A DNA stretch of 64,000 bases. It comes from Seison nebaliae (Eukaryota > Rotifera > Pararotatoria > Seisonacea > Seisonidae). Every line of letters starts with the position of its first letter. Positions within the stretch are counted from its first letter, which is position 1. Positions 1 to 11,388 of the stretch are shown here, piece by piece. The notes beneath the pieces were generated by a model. The model ran no database searches and was not told the origin of the DNA. It was given only the letters and a program-made list of their open reading frames with translations. The position numbers were made by a program, and so were the translations under genes. The DNA is taken from positions 23,316-87,315 of the forward strand of contig JALJEE010001716.1 in the NCBI GenBank assembly GCA_023231475.1, read 5' to 3'.

Positions 1-535
1 ATATTGATCGTCAATCCAAAATGAAATGTGATGATAGAAAGAATTCAAGTTTCCTCTTTCCACTGTCATGTGTTATTCGCATATTGTATGGAAGAAATTT
101 TTGTGAAAATGAAGAAGTCGAGGAATTCGTTCTGATAAAATTCTTTTCATAAGTATGGGAAGTAATAACGATTTTAACATGAACGATTATGCATAAAAAG
201 GAGAAGAAGAAGAGTTTTCGTTGGCGATTATGATAAGTGGTGGGTAGTAAATGGACATTAAAGATGTATCAGTTTGACGGAATGAAATATTATTCGTCTT
301 TCGAATGATCGTGAGCAATGGAGAAATAATTGAACGAAAACAAGAAATTAGCCATTCGCATGATAGATAAGTATTTACATACAAATACATTTAAATACAA
401 TATAGAACTTGATGGATTAAAGAGGAAATTAATTATGAGATGGAAAGGTAAAATGAAAGAATGGACATTCTACTGGACAATAAGAAACTGATAAATTATT
501 ATCGATCTCATTTCTCATCCATTTATGCAATCCAT
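1..535. other. AT-rich flank, no gene recognised
   Basis: I see no reading frame with a credible start and no RNA gene here. If the open frame at 536-1288 is a 5' exon, this stretch would be intron or downstream exon of a gene leaving the left edge of the window. Confidence 0.4.
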
Positions 536-1288
536 TCATGCGACGGAGAACATCAGGTCAGTCAAACAAATAACCTCATGAGATCCGTGATTACGTAAAT
601 CATCCAGATAATGACTATTGACTTCTTCATTTTGTTTTTCATTATTCCTCATCATCATCATCATATCATATCGACAATTATCGTCCATTTTATTATTATT
701 GTTCTTCTTCTTATTATTGTTATCTATTTCATGTTGTTTCATGTTTTGGTGTTGGATTTTATCGATAATATTATTCTTTTCTTCATAATTTCCCTTTATC
801 GTTTTTTCATTGTTTGGTGAGATCTCATTCAAAATTGAAATGGCCAAATTTGTTGATTGGGTTGTCGATTCTCTTATCATTTCATTTTCATTCAAATAAC
901 AGAAATCTTTTATCGACAACTCCTTTCGTTTCTCCATTTTCTCTCCCATTCTCAAAAAGGAGATAGCATCGGAATCGGAAAGATATTTGGAATGATGGAA
1001 TTTTGGTACCGATGAAAATAAGGACGAAACGCTTTTAAGCTTCACTTCATGATCTCTTATATCTCTTTCATCGTCGATCTTCTTCTTGTTGTTGTCGTCG
1101 TTGTGGTAGAGCGATTTGGAAATGATGTTATTTGCAGGAGTATTACATGAGGAAAAGAATCTTTTTCTTCCGTTTCGATTCTTCCTCCTTTTACCAACGC
1201 CTTTTATAATAAATTGATAATATTGTTCCTTACCTAAACTATCTTTGTGACATTTATGTCGCCAACAACAATCCAATGATGAACTCAT
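536..1288 (-). CDS. uncharacterised low-complexity ORF, possible first coding exon
   Basis: An ATG-initiated frame of 250 codons on the minus strand, longer than most chance frames in this AT-rich sequence. The product is basic and hydrophilic: a Cys/His-containing start (MSSSLDCCWRHKCHK), a K/R-rich patch near residues 30-45, then a polar Asn/Lys stretch and a run of Met near residue 212. I recognise no domain. About 215 bp upstream, near 1493-1506, the minus strand reads AAG|GTAAGT, a textbook donor, so a 5' UTR exon may precede this one. A GAG|GTTATT donor-like site lies near the 3' end, so the gene could continue to the left out of the window. It could be a real exon or a chance frame. 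Confidence 0.35.
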   Translation of the reverse strand: MSSSLDCCWRHKCHKDSLGKEQYYQFIIKGVGKRRKNRNGRKRFFSSCNTPANNIISKSLYHNDDNNKKKIDDERDIRDHEVKLKSVSSLFSSVPKFHHSKYLSDSDAISFLRMGEKMEKRKELSIKDFCYLNENEMIRESTTQSTNLAISILNEISPNNEKTIKGNYEEKNNIIDKIQHQNMKQHEIDNNNKKKNNNNKMDDNCRYDMMMMMRNNEKQNEEVNSHYLDDLRNHGSHEVICLTDLMFSVA

Positions 1289-3587
1289 TATGATCGACAG
1301 TTTCTTTCTAACTGATCTTGCTCTTTCATTTCATTTTCATCGAAACTTATACAATTTACTAATATTAATACAATTATCTTTGAGATTATTAGTTGGGATA
1401 AGAAAGCACAATCTCCTGTCTTATTTGTATAAAACTTATTGAAACAAAATGGGTTAATGAAGACACGTTGTGGTAGATAGAAGTCGAATTCAATTGACTT
1501 ACCTTAACTTCATTGAAAAATTGAATAAAGACATAGGCTCTTCGATTTCAAGCGATATATACATTTAATTCAGTTCAATCGATTGACATTCTCTTCTTTT
1601 CTCCACGTACAATTGGATTGATGATTTAGATTAACTTGAAGATAAAGAAGATGAAGATTGATTGAGAGCTGATATGATTTCTAGACAATTGATTATGAAA
1701 AATTATGCCAAAAAACTTTCATTTCTCTCTTATAATATAAACAATGAGAAATTGAGGGTTGTGGCTTTACCAGTTAACTAGTTATTTTCCAGATGATGTT
1801 TTTCTATAATTTCATGAGATTGTTTCGTTACTATTCTTTTTTTATCGTTCCAAAAAAGAAGAGTTGAAGATGATTTGTAAGTAATAAGTAAGAATTAATG
1901 AATTGAAAACGTTAAATACAATTTGATTATGAGCAGCTGCTTACATTTGATGGTGGTTCCAAATTGTTTTGCCTCCTCCAAATGTGCTGATATAATGTAC
2001 TTTTGTTTCGTTTAAGAGGAGTTCGCTTTGTTTCGCTTCTGAGGTAAAAACAAACTCCAAATGGCAAAACTCCTCTTCGATGAAGAAAATGGATTGAAAT
2101 GAAAATAAATTTCTATTTTTATTTTTCCAATGAAAAAAGTGTTCGGGTTTCCGTTTGAAAGAAATATATTAACAAGATGAAAAATTATTTGTAAAACTGT
2201 ATATGTGATGATGAGTCAAATGATTGAAAATATGAAGAAATTTATATGAGCCGAAAAATAACAGAGTTACGATTGTCTCTCACATGCGATACGTGGACGG
2301 TTATCATCATTCTTTAGTTTTTTCTTTCTGTGACAATCAGTTACTTTATCATAACTGTTTGTTTCCGACGAAGACAAATAGGAACAACTAAATGATACGA
2401 GATCTATTATTCATCATTAGCAATTGGTTTGAATGCTCAAATTTCATAATTCAACATATCTAAACAACTTCTATTCTGAATAAACATTAATGTACAAACT
2501 TATATAATCTGAAAAGAACGATCCATTTTATTCTTCAGAATAAAATACAATAGTTTAACTGAAAAAAAAACATCTAGCTCATGTCGAATAGTCTCGCTAA
2601 ATTGCTAAAGTTGAATGATTAAGTTTGGACTACAGTTACATCATCTGTACATCTCGTTAAAGAGATTGGATGACCTGTTCTAACTGGAAATGGTATGGGA
2701 GTACATAGTACAATTTAAATAAAGAAATTCTTATACAATGTCTAGTTAAGAGTTGTTGGTGATAAACAAAATATTCTCCCCATCGAATTCCGCCATCTTT
2801 TACTCGTCTAACATTATCAGCTGCAATTATACACTTTATTTAAACATATCATATGATTGAATAGTTGGAATTCTCATTATTCCACTAATTTCCATTCACT
2901 CTCTCCCACATCTCTAATGTCTGTGAATGGAGAATAGAAGGCGTACGTTAAATAGCGACCTCAAGTAACGTTTCCCCACATACTTGCGCGTTCATTCCTT
3001 GTTCTAGAAATTAAATATGATTATTTGGTTAAATGAATTCATTATCAATAAGAATTGAACATTCTGATCAATTCGCAATTTCTCATAGAACGATAAAAAT
3101 AATTTGATTACTAACTAACTCTCCATTATACCGATGATTAGATATGGTGTGAAAGTTTTGATAATTTTTTTCGAGAATTATTATCATCAGGGAAGTTATG
3201 TGATGTTTGCATAACTTCTGACTTAATGTCTTCTTTCTCAATAATGTTCCTCTTTAATAATTCTAATAATTCAGTGACATTATACTTCCCGAACGAATGT
3301 ATGAATGGAGAAGAAGAAGCGAATAACTTAATCTCAAAAGATGATATGTTAAAATGAAATAATATTACATCCATCAACACTTAACATATAGACAATCATG
3401 AGAACGGAACCGTAAGTAAGGACAAGATATTCAATAACTTTCCTGTTTATAGTCTCTGTTGGATAACGGCTCTCACTGAAGGTCAAAATCACTTAAATTC
3501 CTTTCCTCTGGAAATAGATTAGGAATTACGGTTTTCTCAAAAATAAATATCATATTAGCATCATTTCTCCTTTATGCTTTTGTTCGG

Positions 3588-3623
<36 letters not shown>

Positions 3624-4710
3624 ACGAACTGATAGATACATTACTTTATCATTAAATTTTTGACAAGGTCACTCCCACTACCGGTAGCAATGATAAATGA
3701 TTATGTAATTTTTAATGAACTTTCTTCATATTTCGACGAACAATGGGAGGGATTGATTTAAGAATTCCATTGTAAACTAATTGGAATGAGGAAGAATTTG
3801 TTATTTGTTTTTCAATCCTGTTCGATCCGTTATTCGATCACAGTATAGTTAAAACTCCATCATCACCACGCCTACTTCTCCACTACCACTGTTACTTATT
3901 TAACAATTAATTGGATAATGATAAGACATTAAAGAAATTGAGGTGAGAGAAAGAAACATGAAAAGAAGTTGTCGAATCGATAATTATAATTCATTCAAAA
4001 AATATAAAGTTGAATGATATTGAACTCGATCAATAGATTACCGTCATCCACCATTCAAGTCATAACATCGTTTGTGGACATATCATGAATGTGATGTAAA
4101 ATGTTTCATGTTCCGAGACGACAAGAGTAACTTTCAGTTTTTTGTCAGTCAAAAAGGAAATTGTCTTCTCCTTTTTTTTGTTTCGAAACTTTCTCCAAAG
4201 ATACAGATGAAGAAGACATTTAGATGATGATGAATGATTGTGTTGAGGTGATGAGTCCAAATTTATCAATTAATTCAGATGTCGCACCTCGTGAAATGGA
4301 GGAACATCTGATCATGAATACAAAATGTGAAATAGAAACGTTTATTATACATCCATGAACTCGTGTGAAACTTTACCAAATAGGCAGAAGTTGAATAGAA
4401 ACACCAAAGAAAGTAACGGCGGAAGTTATTTGAGATTCCAAACACCATCACGTTTCTTAGATAAAAAGAACGAATCCATTTATGCAATTAATTCACATTT
4501 CCTTATCTGACTAATTTCACCTATTTACTTCATCTAATTCTTCTACTCTTAATAATTACTCCTATCTATCTTTTTTCACCTCTGAAAAAATTTTAAGAAC
4601 TTTCCTTTTTTTAGATTTAATCCATTCTTTTCTGATCAATTATCGATTAAAATCGATTAAAATGGAAAAAATATAACTTTTTTACCCAACGAAAGAAATT
4701 GTTTACTAAC
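1289..4710. other. 3.4 kb without a resolved gene
   Basis: This stretch contains a (TA) microsatellite at 3591-3621 and a weak 10-bp inverted repeat (2014-2023 with 2068-2077). Three minus-strand frames of 69-80 codons (4275-4487, 4060-4269, 3138-3380) could be 3' exons of the gene at 4711-6451, but I could not join them with consistent splice sites. I see no RNA gene. Confidence 0.4.
3591..3621. repeat. (TA)15 microsatellite
   Basis: Uninterrupted TA dinucleotide run read directly from the sequence, in a gene-poor stretch. Confidence 0.95.
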
Positions 4711-6451
4711 AGATAATTGTCGATAAATCGTTCTAATTGGATTTTCATTCAATTCTCCTATTTCATCATTTCCTATTCGATTCACTGATTCTTCTTCTTC
4801 TTCTTCTTCGAATTGTTCCATTTTATCGTTCAATATTAATGATGTCGATTCTCGTAATATTTCGTCTAAATAGTCTGATATGAGGATTTCGTTGAATGAA
4901 TGTTGGAGATAATGGAAATTCATCTGATTCAGTTTCCAATGAACGAAATGAAAAAAATCGAATGTGGTGCGAAAAGAAAAGAAATAATTAAATCTCTCCT
5001 GAAAATTCCATGAAAATTTCGACATTCGACGAACTGAACACTTGAGAGAAAAAGATTTCCTTTCGAACAACTCATGTTTCCTTTTCAAACGATGAGATAG
5101 TTGATGACAAACGTTCAACATATTTTTGATTTGTCGACGGAGCATAAATCCACGGGAAGAATTCTCACGTCGAAACATTAACATTAGCAATTCGTTCAAA
5201 GGATATTGGGAGAGAATGTTCGAATTGACAGGAGGAAGAACATGAAACAATTTTCGTTGACGACTGTAACATACGCCATCATCTCTGAACATCCATTCGT
5301 CGTTTTTACATAATCTTTCCTTCTGTAAATCATTCTCTTGTTTGCTTAGTCGACGACTGAACTTGTTGGGATGAGAGGATGGACTATCATCTCCATTCGT
5401 TTTCATAAGCAATGAAAAATGTGAGTTCGATGCAATTCTTATCAAATTCACAATATTCTCATTCAATTCTTCAAGACGTTTACGTGTTCTCGTTAAAATT
5501 TCATCAAAATATCGTTCAACTTTAACATATAAATCACGACTGACATCAATATCATTTCGTAGTACCTAAAAAAGAAAGATTAATAGAATTATACAATGAA
5601 AAATAAAATGATTTCTTTTCAAACTTCAAACTAACTTCCCCTGCCTATGTCATCTATGTTAAATGGTGAACGAATGATGAAGATCATAATCTTCTAATAA
5701 TCCATTAATTATCTTACATTTAATCTTTCTTGTAGTGGTCTTGAATTTGAACAATTCTCAACCTTAAAAAACTTAAGTCTAACAATTTCATTCAATAAAG
5801 GAAATGTATAGAATTCTCGAAATTTGTAGAGAAAGAAAGGAAAGTTTCATTCAACAACTTAATTCTTCAATTTCAAAATTAAAAGTTCCTAATTCTCGTT
5901 TGTGGTTCGTGAAAGAAAATGTTGGTTTGGGGATAGAAGTTGTCGAGCTTTTAGAATTGATTGTTTGAGGAAGTTGGTTAAGGAAAATAGAAATTAACTT
6001 GAGATAAGTGATGAAGCCGTTTGGTGTAATTGTGTTTGTTGAAGAAAAATGGTTTGTTCCTTTCGGGTTTGAGTCGTTTTAATCGAATCTTCTTTCCATT
6101 GACGACTTTCATCGAAGTTCTCCTCAAATTCACGTGTAACGGATGAGAATGGAAATATTTCAAATATTTCTTCCACAAATAATTTGACACAAAAATCTCC
6201 TGGTAGCCATATCGGATGTATGAGATCTGCGAGTGCTGCAACTTCATCAAATAACAATAAATTGGATGAATATTGGAGGAATTGTCAATGATGTTCTCTA
6301 TCATCTCCTCCACCATTTCTAATCGATTGATCGATTCAATATTATATCCGTTCGCCAAATTACATTTAATATGATATTGGAGTTGTTGGAATCGTTGAAC
6401 AGCAAATCGGGTAGATGCATCGATTCCAATACTTAGCAAGTTTGACGACAT
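4711..6451 (-). CDS. uncharacterised multi-exon protein, 3' end unresolved
   Basis: I do not recognise this gene. The first coding exon starts at the ATG at 6451 (MSSNLLSIGIDASTRF) and reads about 151 codons to a CAA|GTTAAT donor at 5999/5998. A later exon ends at AAT|GTAAGA (5718) and joins in phase 0 to an exon opening at 5565 after a TTTTAG acceptor, giving RLN|VLRNDIDVSRD. That large exon runs about 285 codons to a TCT|GTTAGT donor at 4711. A middle exon between 5999 and about 5830 is likely but not fixed. The product is helical and charged: a coiled-coil-like stretch after the 5565 junction (KVERYFDEILTRTRKRLEEL), a basic central part and a run of seven Glu near 4795. The gene probably continues left of 4711. 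Membrane segments and a signal peptide are not evident. Confidence 0.5.
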
Positions 6452-7973
6452 TCTCAAATGGATGAAATCTGAGGAAAATTATTAGATGAAATTTGAAATA
6501 AGTGACATTATGAGATGAATGAAGATATTTGACATTAACGTCTATCTTAATGAAATCAATGACCTTAATTTATTTTAATTTAATTGATAATTGAATGAAA
6601 TAAAGAAGACTGATGGTCATCATCCAAAGTGAAATTAGACGTTCTTTTTTCTAATAATTAAATAGCCAAAATACCATCCCAAAAATCAACAATTCTTCCA
6701 AATCTACATCATCTGAAAATATCCAGTTTCTTTCAAAACTTCCGAAGGAACATCTTCAAGTGAAATATCAGTTCACCTGAAAGTGAATGAGGAAAAGTAA
6801 TTGAATGTTGATGATTGGAAATCAATTGGAATTCGATTGGGATATGGTATTAACATTAAGAATTGGTCATGAATCATTCATCATTAATAACCTTCCATTC
6901 AATCGACACATACGGTACGGATGAAGTCGTGTGTACAATAAAGTCTTACTGGATAATAATTGAGCGATTTTAGAATGAAATGTTATTGTATAGAAATCAA
7001 TTATCCTTCAATCCTAATCAACTAAACGAACAATGATTTGTAAAAATGATTAGTTCGAAAATGGACTACTTATCGAAGAAATTACTCCATCGTCCGACGA
7101 TGTTTTAAGATAAGTTGAATTGTTCATTTTATTTATCATCATAAGTCGCCTAAACACACAGAAATCAATATATGAGAACTCAAAATTTCATTACATCATC
7201 TTCCACTTATATCATTATCGTTATGTCAAAACTGTTTTGATGAGTAAGTGGAGGTGCGCATATGTCAATTGTGTGTGTGTTTATTGTGTATGTGTGTGAT
7301 TGTGCTTATTTTGTGTGTTTGTGTGTGTATGTGAATATATGAAATGATTTTTCTGTGTCGGTGTTTATTGTGGAGAAGAAATGTTTCTATAATTTAATAT
7401 ATTTTTAATAAATTTGTTTTCTTCAAAATTTGCTTAATGCATTTTGAAAATCATTGAAATTATAACAATAATACCATCAATCTGCTCGAGACAGACAGGT
7501 ATTTCGTGAGTGAAAACCAAAAAAAAAAGAATAAGGAAAAAATAAAATAAATTATTAAATTATTATCGTTCCGTTCCGTTCCGCCAACATCCAATGGAAA
7601 TCTTTTCAAAATATAATTTTACCTTCTCACTATCGTTGTCGTTGTCCGGTGATCGGGTGGATAATGGAATTGAGGATGGATCAGTTTTTTATCAATTTTT
7701 TTGATGTAATTTTCTCATAAAACAAATTGGAGGGAATGAAAATTATCATTGTTCTTAAAATTTGTCAGATTCATTTAGTAAATTTGAGTGAGAAAATTGT
7801 GGTAAATTCATTTTAATATTCATCAATCGTCGTTGCCATGACACCGGAAAAGATAAAATGTTTAGAACATTCAAATTGTCGTTAAATTTCCAAGTATTCT
7901 GGAAAGAATTGAATCGATTAAAATGATTTTTATTTACATTCTACTTTTATTAATCGTTTTCTTATCAGACGTT
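6452..7973. other. intergenic, GT-rich tract
   Basis: This lies between the 5' end of the uncharacterised minus-strand gene and the 3' end of TEAD. It contains an imperfect GT-rich simple repeat at about 7267-7333 and A/T homopolymer runs. No coding sequence is supported. The part next to 7974 should hold the TEAD 3' UTR. Confidence 0.5.
7267..7333. repeat. imperfect GT-rich simple repeat
   Basis: Runs of GT interrupted by TTATT and TAT units, read directly from the sequence. Confidence 0.8.
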
Positions 7974-10900
7974 TCAACCCATCCACGACGGTACTTTATC
8001 TAATTCTGATGGTTTTGAGGACGACTGAGATATGGACAAAATACCGCTTGTTATTGATGTTGTTGCAGTTTTGGTACTTGATGATGGAAGATGATTATTA
8101 TTATCGTTGTTATTCATATCATTCTCATAAATTAATGTTTCCGATGAGAGATGTCGATGATCTGATGAAGTTGAAATGAATTCTTGATTCTCTCCAAATA
8201 TCGTCGAAGTGTTACCATTAGACATTTGGTTGTCATGACACGTTTGATTGTCTTCCACATTATCTTCTTCCACTTTACTCAAATGATTATCAATGAGAGA
8301 TTCATTGAAACTCAATCGATAGACTTTATGTTGAGAGGAGTTTGTGGAAGAAACTTCGAAAATATATCCGATGACCATTAAAGTTTCATCTGTTTCTCGA
8401 ACGGTTATCGACTTTTAGATTAAGTATTATATTAGAAAGATTGATAAAAAATAAGAAAAATGGAACTTGGAATAAACTGAAATTCTCTAAAACTACATTC
8501 ATCGATGCAGCATCTTTCAAATTTCTTAATTTATCAACGAAATTGAGCAGATAACTACAAATCGAAGTCTTCGACATTTTCGACTTATATTTCTTCGTAT
8601 TCTCATCATATATTGATGGAATCGTCTTAAAAAAGGAAATATATAATGGAAATAAAGAAACTTAAAATAAATGGAACTTCTATTCTTTCTGCAACTACTT
8701 CACCAAAAACACAAATCTTATTCGATATAGAGATATCTCCTTTGAACGTTTCACTTTCACAACTGGAATTTTTTTAATTTTTAGTTAGAATTTTAATTAA
8801 CGGAAAAAAATTAACCTTTCGTCCGAAACGAATTTCATTAGACTATGATCGATATCATCGGGAATATCTGCCTGATAAATTTGAATTAAAAATAATTGAA
8901 AGAATACGAAAAAATAAGAGGGAACTAACCCAAACTTTGACAATGTAAAACTCGCTCGAATTATCAGTTTTCATCGTTTCTTTTAAAGTGGACGGAAATT
9001 TGTCTTCGATTGCATTTAATTCGATCGTCTAAAAAATTAGAATTATATTAAGAACGATATGAATGATGTTAAGAAGGAAACCTCTAATGGAATGGAAATG
9101 TTTATTCCAGATACATCAACGATGACATGATCATTTGGAGAATCGATATTCTTCTCAATGGATGTGAGATACGTTTTGAATTGTCGAAGACAAATGTTAT
9201 ATTTGGTATTGACGATACGAGACTCCAACATCTTATCAACAAATAATTGGAGTTCTGGTTGCATATCGCCATTCGATTTCAATTGAACCTCATTTAATTC
9301 ATTCGGTTTTTGCGTTCCGTTCAATGGAGGAAAATTGGCTGTATATTTCTTTACCCAATGACTGGTCATTAATAATCTCTCTTTGAATTCTCCATCAATC
9401 TCATTTTGTTGCAATACATTTTGTTGTTGTTGTTGTTGTTGTTGTTGTGGGAGAAATTGTGATTGTTTTTCAAAGAAAGATTTTTGATTTTGATTTGGAT
9501 CATTCGATAAATTTGAAGAATTGAAAAATGAAAGAATATTCTTATTGTTGTTGTTATTGTTGTTGTTGTTGTTATCATGGATGATGTTTGTGAGAAATGG
9601 ATTATCAGAATTATTATTATCATTCGATGATTGTAAGTGATTGAATGAAAGAAATGATTTCGATTCATTTTGTGTTTGAAGATGATTATTATTGTTTTCG
9701 TTGTTATCAGTAGAATCTCTAAGGTTACCAAGAGAATTGGATTGTTCATTATTCAACATCAATTTCTTCCGAACAATATCATTCTCATTCTCATTTTCAA
9801 TTTTTCTTTTCGGAGAAATTTGACATTTACCAATCAAACGATTGGGTGATGTAGTTGACGAATTGATCACGTTTGTTATTCCTGACAATGACGTCGATGT
9901 CATAATAGAGTTTGAGGGCGAGCATAATGTTGATGTCGTCTCTAATGACGACGACAATGATGATGATGATGATGGAGATGAATTGACCGTTCCCAGATTA
10001 GTTGGATTAAAACGATTCAATTTGAATAAAGGAGAATTGGACATGTTTGGAAGGAATGGTTGAATTGATGGAGTTTGTTTATTCTTATGTTGTTGTTGTT
10101 GTTGTTGTTGTTTTTGTTGTTGTTGAAGAGATATGGTATTTTGAAGAAACATTGAAGTTGCAGTTGTAGATGATGGAAGTGATGTCATTCCCGTTGAATT
10201 ACCCATTTGTACTCTTTTCTGTTGTTGTTGTTGTTGATTAGGAAGATTTCCTGTAGCAGCAGTAGCACCATTCCATAGAGCTAATTGTGGTAATAGTGTA
10301 GGTTTAGTGACGGCGGATAAGAATTGAGAACTGGATAATGAGTGAAGTGATGTCTCTAACGCTTTCGTTTTCACCACATGATCCTTATAAATATTATTTA
10401 ATTCTTTGTTTTTTCTTTTCGCCAATACCTGAATATGAGAACTGACTTGTTTTCTCGTTCGATTCTTTCCCGTTCTCATTTTGATATAACGTGCTATTAA
10501 CTCATTCCTTCCGAACATTTTTCCTTCATCACTCAAAATAATTTTCCTGCGACCACATGGCGGATAAATAGCTAATGCTTCGTGGAAACTCTGCTCGATA
10601 TCTGGACTCCACACACTCTCCGCATCATTATCATCTGATGTCTCACTATTATTCTCATCTTCATCTCGATCATTCAAATGAGAATCATTCGCCAAACTAT
10701 TTGCTGTCGCTGTAATAGCAGCAATAATTGGTGTTATATATTGAGGTGAATAAAGATTATTCATCATTTCATTTGATCCGATTGCTGCAGCACCAGCTGT
10801 TGCTGCCGAACCGATTGTCGACAAAATTTGTTGTGGTAAGGGAAGACCTGGAGTGGCTTGTGGACGGAATGTTGATGGATTGGTTGGTAGAAATGATGAT

Positions 10901-11388
10901 AAGAATGAAGAAGATAAAGAAATATTATTATTGTTATTATTATTATTATTATCCAATGCTATCAATGTATTTGTCATTAAATTATTGATTGACGATAATG
11001 AATTCATAGATGTTGTTGTTGTTATTGTTGTTGAACAAGATGTACCCGTTGTGACAGTAATGATGGTTGGTGTTGAAAATGGATTTTTTTGTTGTTCATT
11101 ATTATTTCCTAGATCACTTCCCACACTAATTCCTGAACTGCTGTCGCTGTTTGTCGATTTGGTATGAGTTTGAGAATCGGCCATAATCTTCGATACCAAT
11201 CTAGTATATGGTGATTTGTCCGTTGGAATATCATTGCCATTGAATGAGTTGAGTAGATCCATGGAACTATTCCCATTGATTGGTGGTGACGCATCCATAT
11301 AATCTTCATACTTGAAATGTTCGAGTAATTGATTCTTTTCGGAAGAGTTTCCGTTTCGATTGATAATTTGTTCGAGGGAGCAAGACAT
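7974..11388 (-). CDS. TEAD: TEAD/Scalloped transcription factor (TEA domain + YAP-binding domain)
   Basis: DNA-binding effector of the Hippo pathway; the family partners YAP/Yorkie and Vestigial-type cofactors in the nucleus. Six exons are resolved: 9082-11388, 8930-9028, 8816-8871, 8678-8762, 8467-8625 and 7974-8411. Phases agree and give 1,047 aa, against roughly 430 for vertebrate TEADs. The TEA domain lies near residues 267-340 and is almost canonical ([37 protein letters not shown]). It is preceded by about 265 residues of Ser/Thr/Asn-rich sequence and followed by about 390 residues rich in Gln/Asn. The YAP-binding fold starts near residue 730 and is divergent, but keeps landmarks: KFP, FYIVKVW, the lipid-linked Cys in NKICVFG, the helix ending [15 protein letters not shown] and the Tyr of KVYRL. 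About 108 acidic/Ser-rich residues follow, where most TEADs end. I chose the ATG at 11388; the frame is open 15 codons further but without an ATG. All five donors begin GTT. Confidence 0.95.

Noticed and set aside
2014-2077. 10-bp inverted repeat AAGAGGAGTT / AACTCCTCTT with a 44-nt spacer
   Set aside because: Two or three such repeats are expected by chance in 64 kb, and the inner region does not pair well.
5994-6257. alternate frame LLFDEVAALADL inside the first exon of the uncharacterised gene
   Set aside because: It would need a frameshift near 6257 with no splice sites. The ATG frame reads through to a good donor at 5999.
9369-9749. 126-codon frame overlapping TEAD on the same strand
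   Set aside because: It is an alternate-frame shadow of the Asn/Gln-rich linker; the TEAD frame carries the homology.
10853-11167. 104-codon plus-strand frame with Leu and Val runs
   Set aside because: It is antisense to Asn/Thr-rich codons of TEAD and has no domain or splice context.
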